The notes below the pieces were generated by a model. It worked only from the letters and a program-made list of their open reading frames with translations. It had not been told where the DNA came from and ran no database searches. Position numbers and translations under genes: made by a program. From Halomonas urumqiensis (GTDB lineage Bacteria; Pseudomonadota; Gammaproteobacteria; Pseudomonadales; Halomonadaceae), in contig NZ_PYUD01000006.1 of NCBI RefSeq assembly GCF_003028575.1, forward strand, positions 114,441 through 178,440: DNA of 64,000 nt, given 5' to 3'. Shown piece by piece: positions 10,266 through 19,642 of the stretch (position 1 is the stretch's first letter; each line of letters starts with the position of its first letter).

Positions 10266-10975
10266 GTGCTTCGCCGATTCTCATCACCGGTGGCGCGCAA
10301 CGCCTGGGTCGCCACTGTGCCGAGCGGCTGCGCGATGATGACCACACGGTAATCATCAGCTATCGCCGTGAACGCCCGGAGCTCGATGCATTGCGCGAGC
10401 GTGGCATTGTCACCCTCAAAGCCGATTTTTCCAGTGAAGCGGGAATTCTCGACTTCATCGCCCGGCTCAAGGCCGAAACGCGTTCGCTGCGCGCGATCGT
10501 CCATAACGCCAGCGACTGGGCACCGGATTCCATGGGAGATGATGCCGGCGCCAACTTCGAGCGGCTGTTTCGGGTGCACATGCAGGCTCCCTATCTGATC
10601 AATCTGCACTGTCGTGAACTGCTCGATGCCTGCAGCGAGCCGCAGCGCGACATCATCCACATGACAGACTACGTGGTGCGCAAGGGCTCGAAGAAACACG
10701 CCGCCTATGCCGCCACCAAGGCGGGGCTCGACAACCTGACGCTGTCGTTCGCCGCGATGTATGCACCCGAGATCCAGGTCAACGCCATTGCACCGGCACT
10801 GATCATGCTGGGTGAGGGTGACGACGAGACCTATGCCGAGAAGGCCAAAGCCAAGTCGGCCATGCAGATGGTGCCGGGCCCGGGGGTGATCTATCAAAGC
10901 CTGCGCTACCTGCTCGATAACCGCTATGTCACCGGCGTGATCCTGCCAGTCGATGGCGGTCGGCATCTTCGCTAG
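10262..10975 (+). CDS. folM: Dihydromonapterin reductase (SDR family)
   Basis: Short-chain dehydrogenase of 237 aa. The N-terminal cofactor motif TGGAQRLG, the HNAS segment and the active-site YAATKAG (YxxxK) are visible, and the C-terminus ends VTGVILPVDGGRHL as in FolM. FolM reduces dihydromonapterin and, weakly, dihydrofolate, giving the tetrahydromonapterin cofactor of some hydroxylases. The ATG at 10262 overlaps the previous stop (ATGA), implying translational coupling. FolM is the best family match; another pteridine reductase is possible. Confidence 0.82.
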   Translation: MSASPILITGGAQRLGRHCAERLRDDDHTVIISYRRERPELDALRERGIVTLKADFSSEAGILDFIARLKAETRSLRAIVHNASDWAPDSMGDDAGANFERLFRVHMQAPYLINLHCRELLDACSEPQRDIIHMTDYVVRKGSKKHAAYAATKAGLDNLTLSFAAMYAPEIQVNAIAPALIMLGEGDDETYAEKAKAKSAMQMVPGPGVIYQSLRYLLDNRYVTGVILPVDGGRHLR

Positions 10976-11102
10976 AATCAAACGTCGATCCCGGCACCCC
11001 TGATAGCAGGGTTTACCGAGCAGGATTTACTGAACCTGGCTTATCGAGAAATGTTGACAGAGCGAACGTGCTCGACACTTCGCGATACGAGGAGAGAGAC
11101 CC

Positions 11103-11231
11103 ATGGCGGGACATGATGAAAACTTCAGCGATGACAGCGGCATCCTGCCGGTGATCATTGGTCTGGTCGTAGTGGTGAGCATGAGCGCACTGCCGGCGAC
11201 CATCGGCTGGTTCCAGCTGTTTGCCGGCTGA
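11103..11231 (+). CDS. 42-aa single-span membrane protein, unknown function
   Basis: Short frame: an acidic N-terminus (MAGHDENFSDDSG), one hydrophobic segment (ILPVIIGLVVVVSMSALPA) and TIGWFQLFAG. Its ribosome site is strong: GGAGAGAGACCC directly before the ATG. A perfect TTGACA lies at 11054-11059, but no good -10 follows at normal spacing. A hairpin (11232-11240 with 11258-11266) follows the stop without a T run. The family is not recognised. Good initiation signal plus a clean membrane span make it a likely real gene. Confidence 0.6.
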   Translation: MAGHDENFSDDSGILPVIIGLVVVVSMSALPATIGWFQLFAG

Positions 11232-11300
11232 ATCGGCCTGAGCGTACTTGCCAGGCCCAGGCCGATGCGGCACGATGAAGGCTCAAAACAGGAGAACGGC

Positions 11301-11522
11301 ATGATCCCGACAGCGCCTTCCAACGCCTTGCCAGACGCCGCCATTGGTGCGTGCGTAGCGGCTGGCGTGTCGCGCGGCGCGGCGATCATGGTGGCTCTTG
11401 CGCGGGTCGTTGTTTCAACGGATTCCATGGGACGTGGCTATTGGTTTGGCTACTGGTTTATCACCGGTGTGCCGGCGCCCTTGTCCCCGTTCAGCGAACC
11501 AGACCCGCAACCCCTGAACTGA
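11301..11522 (+). CDS. Aromatic leader peptide of DAHP synthase (31 or 73 codons)
   Basis: The frame contains Tyr-Trp-Phe-Gly-Tyr-Trp-Phe at 11439-11459, encoded by a near-perfect 12-bp direct repeat (GGCTAyTGGTTT). Phe is TTT both times and one Tyr is TAT, although this genome prefers C-ending codons, as is usual for regulatory codons. Two starts are possible: ATG 11301 with a good site (CAGGAG), giving 73 aa, or ATG 11427 with a weak site, giving 31 aa. It ends 49 bp before the attenuator terminator and 161 bp before the DAHP synthase gene. By analogy with trpL and pheL it senses charged aromatic tRNAs; this is inference. Confidence 0.75.
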   Translation: MIPTAPSNALPDAAIGACVAAGVSRGAAIMVALARVVVSTDSMGRGYWFGYWFITGVPAPLSPFSEPDPQPLN

Positions 11523-11611
11523 CACGATAGACATGGAGCAAGGCACACCCATCAAGGGTTGCCTTCCCCTGAACCCCCGGACGGCAACCCCGCCCGGGGG
11601 TTTTGCGTTTT
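11507..11611 (+). promoter_or_regulatory. Transcription attenuator upstream of DAHP synthase
   Basis: Four segments can pair: 1 GCAACCC (11507-11513), 2 GGGTTGCC (11556-11563), 3 GGCAACCC (11583-11590), and the terminator arms AACCCCCGG (11572-11580) with CCGGGGGTT (11594-11602), followed by TTGCGTTTT. Segment 3 lies in the terminator loop, so 2:3 pairing would disrupt the terminator, while 1:2 pairing would free it. This is the layout of amino-acid attenuators. Segment 1 lies about 50 nt after the aromatic codons, so which ribosome position favours which fold needs folding analysis. Confidence 0.75.
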
Positions 11612-11683
11612 AGGCCACCTGACATTGACATCCTCCAGACACCCACCCACTCCTCGCATCATCTCGACAAGGACCTGAATGCC

Positions 11684-12757
11684 ATGAATGCGCCACTTGC
11701 CACCCCCTCCCAGACCGCTACCGCAAAGAAGGAGGATGCCGCGACAACGCGGGCCTTGCCGACACCCGGTGAATTGCGCCATGCGCAGCCCGTATCTCCT
11801 GGGCTGGCACGCCGCATCGATGCCCAGCGCCAGGCCATCCGCGATATCCTCGCGGGCCGTGACGACCGTCTGCTGGTAGTGGTCGGCCCGTGTTCGATTC
11901 ACGACCCTGGCGAGGCGCTGGACTATGCTCGGCGCCTGGCCGAATTGGCGGACAAGGTCTCCGACCGGCTGCTGCTGGTGATGCGGGTTTACGTGGAGAA
12001 GCCGCGTACCACCGTGGGCTGGAAGGGACTGGCCTATGACCCGGCACTGGATGGCAGTGGGGATATGGCGCAAGGCCTGGCGATATCGCGCCGAGTGATG
12101 CGTGAGGTCGCTGAACTCGGCCTGCCGGTCGCCACCGAGCTGTTGCAGCCGATGCTGGCGCCTTACCTCGACGACCTGCTCGCCTGGGTGGCGATAGGCG
12201 CACGCACCACCGAATCCCAGCTTCACCGCGAGCTGGCCAGTGGTCTTGCGGCGGCGGTCGGCTTCAAGAATGCCACCAGCGGCGATATCGGCGTGGCACT
12301 GGATGCCATGCGCGCTGCAGCGCACCCGCATCAGCACTTCGCGGTCGCCCTGGACGGTCAACCGGAAGTGCGTGAGACCGCCGGCAATGCGCATACGCAC
12401 CTGGTGCTGCGTGGCGGCCATGGCGAGCCCAACTACCAGGCGTCTCATGTCGCGGCGGCGCGGCGAGGGCTGGAAAATGCTGGCCTCTTGCCCCGGATAA
12501 TGGTGGATTGCAGCCACGCCAACGCGCGCAAGGACCACCGCCGCCAGAGCGAGGTGCTGCTCGATGTGGTGGCCCAACGGCTAGCGGGAGAGCGGGCACT
12601 GTGCGGCCTGATGCTCGAGAGCCACCTGCACGAGGGCAAGCAGCCCCTGAACCCCGGCAAGCTTCGCCATGGGGTCTCGGTAACCGACGCCTGCATTGGC
12701 TGGGAAACCACCGAGCACCTGCTGCTCGACACTGCCCGGCGACTGCGCCTGAGCTGA
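11684..12757 (+). CDS. 3-deoxy-7-phosphoheptulonate (DAHP) synthase, class I
   Basis: First step of the shikimate pathway: phosphoenolpyruvate plus erythrose 4-phosphate. The 357 aa match AroF/AroG/AroH. Motifs: VVVGPCSIHDP, RVYVEKPRTTVGWKGL, GFKNATSG, MVDCSHANA and LESHLHEGKQ. Which isozyme (Tyr-, Phe- or Trp-inhibited) cannot be told by eye, so no symbol is given. Start ATG 11684 follows AAGGA; an upstream ATG at 11679 meets a stop at once. The leader peptide with Tyr, Trp and Phe codons suggests control by all three end products. Confidence 0.95.
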   Translation: MNAPLATPSQTATAKKEDAATTRALPTPGELRHAQPVSPGLARRIDAQRQAIRDILAGRDDRLLVVVGPCSIHDPGEALDYARRLAELADKVSDRLLLVMRVYVEKPRTTVGWKGLAYDPALDGSGDMAQGLAISRRVMREVAELGLPVATELLQPMLAPYLDDLLAWVAIGARTTESQLHRELASGLAAAVGFKNATSGDIGVALDAMRAAAHPHQHFAVALDGQPEVRETAGNAHTHLVLRGGHGEPNYQASHVAAARRGLENAGLLPRIMVDCSHANARKDHRRQSEVLLDVVAQRLAGERALCGLMLESHLHEGKQPLNPGKLRHGVSVTDACIGWETTEHLLLDTARRLRLS

Positions 12758-12820
12758 ACTGTACCCTGGCCGGCAATCCCGCGATAATCGCGGCTTTGCC
12801 CGTCACCCAGGAGAGCGACC

Positions 12821-13333
12821 ATGCGGTTCACCTTCGAGCACCACGACCCCGAGACCTATCGCCGCAAGGCCAGGTTCATCAGCCTGGCCATGGCGGGGCA
12901 GTTGATCGTCTTCGCCCTGGTGTTCTCGCAGCTGCTGGCGCTGGCCTTTGGCGGCGGCTTCTGGTTCAACGTGCTGGGCGTGGTACTGGGGCTCGTGGCC
13001 ACCAGCCTGGTGTTCGCGGTACTGCGCGAGCGGCCCTGGATGGGCGAGATGCGCTATGTCTGGCAGCTCAAGCATCACCTTTCGCGGGTCAGCGCCTACC
13101 TGCCGGCGCTGCGCCGTGGCATGGGCGAGGAAAACGTCACTGCGCTCGATGTCATGGCGTTCTATCACCAGGGCATGGCGCAACTCGCCGAACTCAACGG
13201 CCGCACCCTGGATGACGATGCCGAGCTGATCGCCGAGCGCGAGACGGTCAGGCTGGCTCGCCAGGCGCATGGGCTCGACGAGCGGGTGGAGGGCTTCGAC
13301 CCTGATGACCTGAGCGCCTTCAAGCGCGGCTGA
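12821..13333 (+). CDS. DUF3087-like inner-membrane protein
   Basis: 170 aa starting MRFTFEHHDPETYRRKAR, then two hydrophobic spans (about residues 22-42 and 47-66) and a charged C-terminal half that looks cytoplasmic (LDVMAFYHQGMAQLAELNGRTL). It resembles the DUF3087 family found beside DAHP synthase in related bacteria; this is from memory, without a search. CCCAGGAGAGCGACC precedes the ATG. Its function is unknown. It converges on ppk1. Confidence 0.75.
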   Translation: MRFTFEHHDPETYRRKARFISLAMAGQLIVFALVFSQLLALAFGGGFWFNVLGVVLGLVATSLVFAVLRERPWMGEMRYVWQLKHHLSRVSAYLPALRRGMGEENVTALDVMAFYHQGMAQLAELNGRTLDDDAELIAERETVRLARQAHGLDERVEGFDPDDLSAFKRG

Positions 13334-13365
13334 GCGGTGGGTTGCCTCGCTATCAGCCGCTGGCC

Positions 13366-15582
13366 CTAAGACTTGGCGGCGTAAGCGTAAAGCAGGGTTT
13401 CCTGGGCGCTGATTGGCGCCGCCCCCCCCGCCGACTGCTGAACATAGGTGCCGTCTGCCTGCAGTTGCCAGCTTTGGCAATTGTCGACCAGGTAGGTTTC
13501 GAGATCCTTGCGCACCCGCGCGGCAAGCTTGCGGTCGAGTATCGGGAAGCAGGTCTCCACCCGGTGGAACATGTTGCGGTTCATGAAGTCGGCGCTCGAC
13601 GCCCAGACCTCCGGCTTGCCGCCATTCTGGAAATAGAACACCCGGGTATGTTCGAGGAAGCGGCCGATGATCGAACGCACGCGGATGTTTTCCGACACCC
13701 CCGGCAGCCCCGGCCTCAGGCAGCACATGCCGCGGATGATCAGGTCGCACTCCACACCGGCCTGGGACGCGCGGTAAAGCGCCTGGATCAGCTTGGGTTC
13801 GGTCAGCGAATTGCACTTGATGATCAGGTGCGCGCGTTTGCCCTTGCTTGCCATCGCGGCTTCCCGGTCGATCATCCCCACCATGCGTTCATGCAGGGTG
13901 AAGGGGGCATGCAACAGGGTCTCGATGTGTCGCGCGCGGCCCATGCCGGAGAGTTGCTGGAACACCTGGTGCACGTCTTCGCAGAGCGTCGGGTCGGCAG
14001 TCAGCAGGCTGTAGTCGGTGTACAGCTTGGCGGTCTTCGAATGGTAGTTGCCGGTGCCCAGGTGCACGTAGTGGCGCAGCTTGCCTTTCTCGCGACGCAC
14101 CATGTGCATCATCTTGGCGTGGGTCTTGTAGGCCATCACCCCGTAGATGACGATAGCCCCGGCCTCCTGAAGCCGTGAAGCCAGCGCCAGGTTATCTGCC
14201 TCGTCGAAGCGGGCGCGCAACTCGATCACCACCGTGACTTCCTTTCCACCGCGTGCCGCTTCCACCAGCGAGTTGACGATCGGCGAGTCGGCACCGGTGC
14301 GGTAGAGGGTCTGCTTGATGGCCAGCACATCCGGGTCGCGGGCAGCCTCCGAGAGCAGATCTTCCACCGGCGAGAACGACTGGAAGGGGTGGTGCAGCAG
14401 GATGTCGCTGCCGGCGATGGCGTCGAACAGACTGACTCCCTTCTTCAATGACTTTGGCAGCCCCGGTGTGAAGGGGCGGTAGCACAGCTCCGGTCGCTCC
14501 ACAGCGCCGAGTACCGACATCATGCGCGTCAGGTTGACCGGGCCATTGACGCGGTACAGGTCGTTCTCTTCCAGCGCGAATTCACGCATCAGGAAGCTCG
14601 ATAGCTCCTCGGGGCAGGTATCCACCACCTCCAGGCGCACGCCGCTGCCGTAGCGTCGCGCCAGGAGCTCACCACGCAGCGCCGAGGCCAGATCGGACAC
14701 CTCTTCGGGGTCGACGGTCATGTCTGCGTTGCGGGTCAGGCGAAACTGGTAGCAGCCGCGCACGGCCATGCCGGGAAACACCTCTTCGGCATGCGCGTGG
14801 ATCATCGAGGAGAGGAACACGTATTCATCGAAGCCCTTGGCGCACAGCTCGCGAGGCAGGGCGATGACCCGCGGCAATGAGCGTGGTGCCGGCAGGATGG
14901 CAAGGCCACCCTCGCGTCCGAAGGCATCCTTGCCCTCCAGCTCGACGATGAAATTGAGGCTCTTGTTGACCAGGCGCGGAAAGGGGTGCGAAGGGTCTAG
15001 CCCTATCGGGCTGATCACTGGCATGATCTCGCGCTCGAAGTAGTCGCGCACCCAGGCGCTTTGGGCATCGTTCCAGTCGCTGCGCCGGCGGAATCGCAGC
15101 CCCTGGGCCTGCAGGGCGGGCAGCAGGGTATCGTTGAGGATGCGGTACTGGCGCTCGATCTGTTCGTGGGCCAGTTGGGAGATCTCGGTGAGCACCGAGC
15201 GTGGCGAGCGGCCATCGGAGCCGGTGGTATCGTCACCCAGGGCGATCTGATGCTTGAGGCCGGCGACGCGGATCTCGAAGAACTCATCCATGTTCGACGA
15301 GAATATCAACAGGAACATCAACCGGTTGAGCAGCGGGTGGGCCTCATCGAGCGCCTGTTCGAGCACGCGGATGTTGAACTGTAGATGAGAGAGTTCGCGG
15401 TTGAAGTACAGGCTCGGGTCGCCCAGGTCCGCCTCGGCTTCGGGCAGTGGCTTGGGCTTGATGCCGGTGCGCGTCTGGTTCAGTCGTGGCACCGGGGGGT
15501 CGTTGTGCGTGTCGTCACTCACCCCGGCGGCGGCCGAGGCGCTCTCCAGGCGAGCGGATGATTCGGGACTGCGATCTTCCAT
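13366..15582 (-). CDS. ppk1: Polyphosphate kinase 1
   Basis: Reversibly makes polyphosphate from ATP. The 738 aa comprise a 45-residue low-complexity N-terminal extension, the N-domain (LYFNRELSHLQFNIRVLEQA; FSSNMDEFFEIRVAG) and the catalytic region with LAIKQTLYRTGADSPIV, ELRARFDEADN, the HAKMMHMVRR segment bearing the phosphorylated histidine, and HLGTGNYH. Start ATG 15582 follows GAGAGAGACC. It lies 42 bp after the hemB stop in the same direction. Ppx, its antagonist, is in the same window but not in this operon. Confidence 0.97.
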   Translation of the reverse strand: MEDRSPESSARLESASAAAGVSDDTHNDPPVPRLNQTRTGIKPKPLPEAEADLGDPSLYFNRELSHLQFNIRVLEQALDEAHPLLNRLMFLLIFSSNMDEFFEIRVAGLKHQIALGDDTTGSDGRSPRSVLTEISQLAHEQIERQYRILNDTLLPALQAQGLRFRRRSDWNDAQSAWVRDYFEREIMPVISPIGLDPSHPFPRLVNKSLNFIVELEGKDAFGREGGLAILPAPRSLPRVIALPRELCAKGFDEYVFLSSMIHAHAEEVFPGMAVRGCYQFRLTRNADMTVDPEEVSDLASALRGELLARRYGSGVRLEVVDTCPEELSSFLMREFALEENDLYRVNGPVNLTRMMSVLGAVERPELCYRPFTPGLPKSLKKGVSLFDAIAGSDILLHHPFQSFSPVEDLLSEAARDPDVLAIKQTLYRTGADSPIVNSLVEAARGGKEVTVVIELRARFDEADNLALASRLQEAGAIVIYGVMAYKTHAKMMHMVRREKGKLRHYVHLGTGNYHSKTAKLYTDYSLLTADPTLCEDVHQVFQQLSGMGRARHIETLLHAPFTLHERMVGMIDREAAMASKGKRAHLIIKCNSLTEPKLIQALYRASQAGVECDLIIRGMCCLRPGLPGVSENIRVRSIIGRFLEHTRVFYFQNGGKPEVWASSADFMNRNMFHRVETCFPILDRKLAARVRKDLETYLVDNCQSWQLQADGTYVQQSAGGAAPISAQETLLYAYAAKS

Positions 15583-15624
15583 GGTCTCTCTCTCGAATGG
15601 TGGAAGGGAACGCAGCCCCCTCCG

Positions 15625-16848
<1,224 letters not shown>

Positions 16849-16863
16849 TCAAGGAGAGTAGGC

Positions 16864-17526
16864 ATGAGCAAACAGGTGGCGGTCATTCTTTCGGGCTGCG
16901 GAGTCCAGGACGGCTCCGAGATCTACGAGGCCACCCTGACCCTGCTGCGGCTGGACCAGTTGGGAATCGGGTATCACTGCTTTGCGCCGGATATCGAGCA
17001 ACACCACGTGATCGACCACCGCACCGGTGAGGTCGCTGAGGGTGAAGTGCGCAACGTGCTGGTGGAGTCGGCACGCCTGGCACGCGGCGACATTGCGCCA
17101 CTGTCGGAGCTTGAGGCCGAGGATTTCGATGCAGTGATCCTGCCGGGAGGATTCGGCGCCGCCAAGAACCTTTCGGATTTCGCTGACGCGGGGGCCAATC
17201 TGACCGTTCTGGAGGAGCTCGCCGAGAAACTGGCCGAGTTCCGCGAGGAGCGTCGGCCGATCGGCTTGATGTGCATTGCCCCGGTGATGGTACCGCGCCT
17301 GCTTGGCGATGGCATTGCCGTGACCATTGGCCATGACCCGAGTGTCGCCGGAGCCATCAGCGCCATGGGCGGTCTGCACCGCAGCTGTAGTGTCGAGGAT
17401 ATCGTGGTGGATTTCGAGAACCGGGTGGTGACCACACCGGCCTATATGCTGGCAACCCGCATCAGCGAGGCGGCCACTGGCATCTTCAAGCTGGTCGACC
17501 GTATCGATGAGATGATGGATCTGTGA
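16864..17526 (+). CDS. elbB: ElbB / glyoxalase III-like DJ-1/PfpI family protein
   Basis: 220 aa, close to E. coli ElbB (217 aa). The N-terminus MSKQVAVILSGCGVQDGSEIYE and the nucleophile elbow GLMCIAPVMVP, with the conserved cysteine, mark the family; VILPGGFGAAKNLSDFA is the central strand-helix. E. coli ElbB has in vitro glyoxalase activity and was earlier linked to isoprenoid synthesis; the physiological role is unsettled. AAGGAGAG lies 6-7 bp before the ATG. Converges on tatC. Confidence 0.92.
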   Translation: MSKQVAVILSGCGVQDGSEIYEATLTLLRLDQLGIGYHCFAPDIEQHHVIDHRTGEVAEGEVRNVLVESARLARGDIAPLSELEAEDFDAVILPGGFGAAKNLSDFADAGANLTVLEELAEKLAEFREERRPIGLMCIAPVMVPRLLGDGIAVTIGHDPSVAGAISAMGGLHRSCSVEDIVVDFENRVVTTPAYMLATRISEAATGIFKLVDRIDEMMDL

Positions 17527-17570
17527 CCCGGCTGCGCCGGGAGCGGTAAGTTAAGAGCTGTAAGCTGTAA

Positions 17571-17602
17571 GAAAAACCGCCGTCACTTGTGTGGTCGGCG
17601 GT
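17571..17602 (-). terminator. Intrinsic terminator of tatABC
   Basis: On the minus strand, arms ACCGCCG and CGGCGGT enclose a 13-nt loop and are followed by TTTTTC. It lies directly after the tatC stop. The elbB side has only a short CCCGGC/GCCGGG hairpin (17527-17541) with no T run. Confidence 0.7.
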
Positions 17603-17620
17603 ATTATCGTGGCTTGTGGC

Positions 17621-18382
17621 TCACGGCTCGCCCTCTTCGTCACGCTGCTTGCGCCGCACCAGTCGGCCGAACAGTAGCCCGACTTCGTAGAGCAGGTACA
17701 TCGGCACCGCCAGCAGGCTCTGCGACACCACATCCGGCGGGGTCAGCAGCATGCCGATCACGAAGCAGCCAAGGATGATGTAGGGGCGTTTCTTCGACAG
17801 GCTCTCGACCGTGGTGGCGCCCGACAGGATCAGCAGGAAGGTGGCGATGGGTATCTCGAAGGCCACGCCGAAGGCGAAGAACAGCTTGAGCACGAAATTC
17901 AGGTAGGCGTTGATGTCGGTCATCACCGTCACGTTCTCCGGCCCGGTCTGGGTGAAGAACTGGAACAACAACGGGAAGACCACGTAGTAGGCGAAGGCCG
18001 CGCCAGCGTAGAACAGCAGTATGCTGGAGCCCAGTATCGGCAGCGCCAGGGCCTTTTCGTTGTCGTAGAGCCCAGGAGCGACGAACGCCCACGCCTGATG
18101 GAGCACATAGGGGATGGCGGCGAACACCGCTACCACCAGGGTCAGCTTGAAGGGCGCAAGGAATGGCGAGGCCACTTCGGTGGCGATCATCTGCGACCCT
18201 TCAGGTAGCAGCGCCATCAGTGGCTGGGCCACGAAGGTGTAAATGTCGTTGGCGAAGGCATACAGGCCAAGAAATATCACCAGTACCGACACGACCGCGC
18301 GTAGCAAGCGTGTACGCAACTCGATCAGGTGCTCGATCAATGGGGCCTGCGGCGGTTCCTTCGGTTCAACAGGCATACTCAT
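17621..18382 (-). CDS. tatC: Sec-independent translocase protein TatC
   Basis: Core receptor of the twin-arginine export system. The 253 aa start MSMPVEPKEPPQAPLIEHLIELRTRLLRA, the conserved cytoplasmic N-terminus, and contain six hydrophobic spans; FEIPIATFLLILSG and the RPYIILGCFVIGMLLTPPD segment are typical. The start codon overlaps the tatB stop by 4 bp. Last gene of tatA-tatB-tatC; a terminator follows. Confidence 0.97.
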   Translation of the reverse strand: MSMPVEPKEPPQAPLIEHLIELRTRLLRAVVSVLVIFLGLYAFANDIYTFVAQPLMALLPEGSQMIATEVASPFLAPFKLTLVVAVFAAIPYVLHQAWAFVAPGLYDNEKALALPILGSSILLFYAGAAFAYYVVFPLLFQFFTQTGPENVTVMTDINAYLNFVLKLFFAFGVAFEIPIATFLLILSGATTVESLSKKRPYIILGCFVIGMLLTPPDVVSQSLLAVPMYLLYEVGLLFGRLVRRKQRDEEGEP

Positions 18383-18804
18383 CGGGAAGAGGCGTCCTTG
18401 TCGGCGGAAGAGGTCTCGGCGCGGGCATCGCCCTGGCTTTCCAGGCGCGCATTGGCCAGGGCGTCATCCAGGCGCTGTTCGGGCGTGGTCGGTGCATCGG
18501 TGTCCTGGGACTCGGCTTGTTTACCCGCTGGCTTGTCGGGTGCCGAGTCGGCGATGCCTTCCACGCCACGCTTGACCTGATTGACACTCTCGTCGAGTTT
18601 CTTCTGCTGCTCGTTGAGTTTCTGGCGCAATTCTTCCGCTTCGAGCTGCGCGCTGATTTCGCGCTGCATGCCGGAGACAGAGCGTTTGATCTTGCCGATC
18701 CACAGGCCAGTGGTGCGTGCTGCCTTGGGCAGACGCTCGGGCCCGAGCACCAGCAGGCCGACCACGCCAATGATCAGCAGTTCGAGAAAGCCGATATCGA
18801 ACAT
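18379..18804 (-). CDS. tatB: Sec-independent translocase protein TatB
   Basis: 141 aa: an N-terminal membrane span (MFDIGFLELLIIGVVGLLVLG), the Gly-Pro hinge (GPERLP), an amphipathic helix, then a long charged tail with a coiled-coil-like stretch (EELRQKLNEQQKKLDE). With TatC it forms the signal-peptide receptor. The glutamate after the first residues (FLELL) is typical of TatB rather than TatA. Six bp after the tatA stop. Confidence 0.95.
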   Translation of the reverse strand: MFDIGFLELLIIGVVGLLVLGPERLPKAARTTGLWIGKIKRSVSGMQREISAQLEAEELRQKLNEQQKKLDESVNQVKRGVEGIADSAPDKPAGKQAESQDTDAPTTPEQRLDDALANARLESQGDARAETSSADKDASSR

Positions 18805-18810
18805 GGCGGG

Positions 18811-19077
18811 TTACTTGCGCTCTTCCTGTTCCTCGGGCTTGCGCTCGGACTTGACATCATAAGTATTGACGTCCTCCTCATGGCTGACCTGGGCCTGAGG
18901 ATTGTCGGCGTCTGCCTTTTCTCCATCACCCTTTTCCTCGTCGTGCATGGCTTTCTTGAAGCCTTTCACGGCGCCACCCAGGTCGGTGCCGACATTGCGA
19001 AGCTTCTTGGTGCCGAAGATCAGGATGATGATGCCGAGCACGATCAGCAGCTGCCAGATACTGATACCACCTAACAT
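18811..19077 (-). CDS. tatA: Sec-independent translocase protein TatA
   Basis: Pore-forming subunit, 88 aa. It has a membrane span ([18 protein letters not shown]), the hinge FGTKKLRN, an amphipathic helix ([16 protein letters not shown]) and an acidic tail. Start ATG 19077 has AGGAAA upstream; a longer frame (to 19158) would add 27 residues unlike TatA and is rejected. Separated from hisE by a structured repeat. Confidence 0.96.
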   Translation of the reverse strand: MLGGISIWQLLIVLGIIILIFGTKKLRNVGTDLGGAVKGFKKAMHDEEKGDGEKADADNPQAQVSHEEDVNTYDVKSERKPEEQEERK

Positions 19078-19159
19078 AGGAATTTCCTCTGAGACATGCC
19101 CCGCCCCGGGGCGATCAATTAGAGAAACACCGCACGAATGCCTGCGCGGGCAAATCACT

Positions 19160-19240
19160 GCGTTGCGCGGTGCTCGGAATCCTCACCTATACCCCATAGG
19201 CTCCGGTTCCTGTGCTCCGTGCGCCTTGTGCTTCGCTCCG
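19160..19240 (+). repeat. Structured intergenic element, family 2, copy 2
   Basis: GCGTTG, imperfect outer arm, TCCTCA, inner hairpin CCTAT-ACCCC-ATAGG, CTCCG, outer arm, then CGCCTTGT and a CTTCGCTC tail. The boxes match those at 7651-7735 while the arms differ. A further inverted pair CCGCACGAAT (19130-19139) and ATTCGTGCGG (19248-19257) brackets it. It lies between hisE and tatA, which run on the other strand. Confidence 0.6.
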
Positions 19241-19264
19241 CTCGTCGATTCGTGCGGCATTTCT

Positions 19265-19606
19265 TCAAGTCCGGCGTTCCCGCGCCGCTTTCTCGTCGTG
19301 ACCCGAGATACCGAAGCGCCGGGCCAGTTCGTCCAGCACATCGCGATGATCGAGATCGAGGTGCGACAGCATCACCAGGCTATGAAACCACAGGTCCGCC
19401 GTTTCAGCGATCAACGCTTGTCGTCTGGATTCATCGCCGTGTTCGGCATCCTTGGCTGCAAGCACCGTTTCGGTCGCTTCCTCGCCCACTTTCTCGAGTA
19501 TCTTGTTCAGCCCCTTGTGATGCAAGGAGGCAACGTAGGAATCCTCGGGGGGAGCATGTCGACGCTGCACCAGGACATCGTTCAAGCTGTCGAGAATATC
19601 ACTCAT
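19265..19606 (-). CDS. hisE: Phosphoribosyl-ATP pyrophosphatase
   Basis: Second step of histidine synthesis, hydrolysing phosphoribosyl-ATP to phosphoribosyl-AMP. The 113 aa contain the MazG-like signature [25 protein letters not shown] and [13 protein letters not shown]. Start ATG 19606 ([11 protein letters not shown]) fits HisE alignments and has GGAAC upstream; ATG 19621 would add five residues. It sits 36 bp after ubiB. In Pseudomonas hisI precedes hisE here, but no hisI is present, so the next step must be encoded elsewhere. Confidence 0.95.
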   Translation of the reverse strand: MSDILDSLNDVLVQRRHAPPEDSYVASLHHKGLNKILEKVGEEATETVLAAKDAEHGDESRRQALIAETADLWFHSLVMLSHLDLDHRDVLDELARRFGISGHDEKAARERRT

Positions 19607-19642
19607 GAGAGTCGGTTCCATTGCAGTGATGAGGCATGAGGG

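Noticed and set aside
11013..11273. Minus-strand frame opposite the 42-aa membrane ORF
   Set aside because: No ribosome site and no recognisable features; the plus-strand frame has a strong initiation signal.
17550..17571. Short GCTGTAA direct repeat between elbB and tatC
   Set aside because: Only two copies, too few to call a tandem array.
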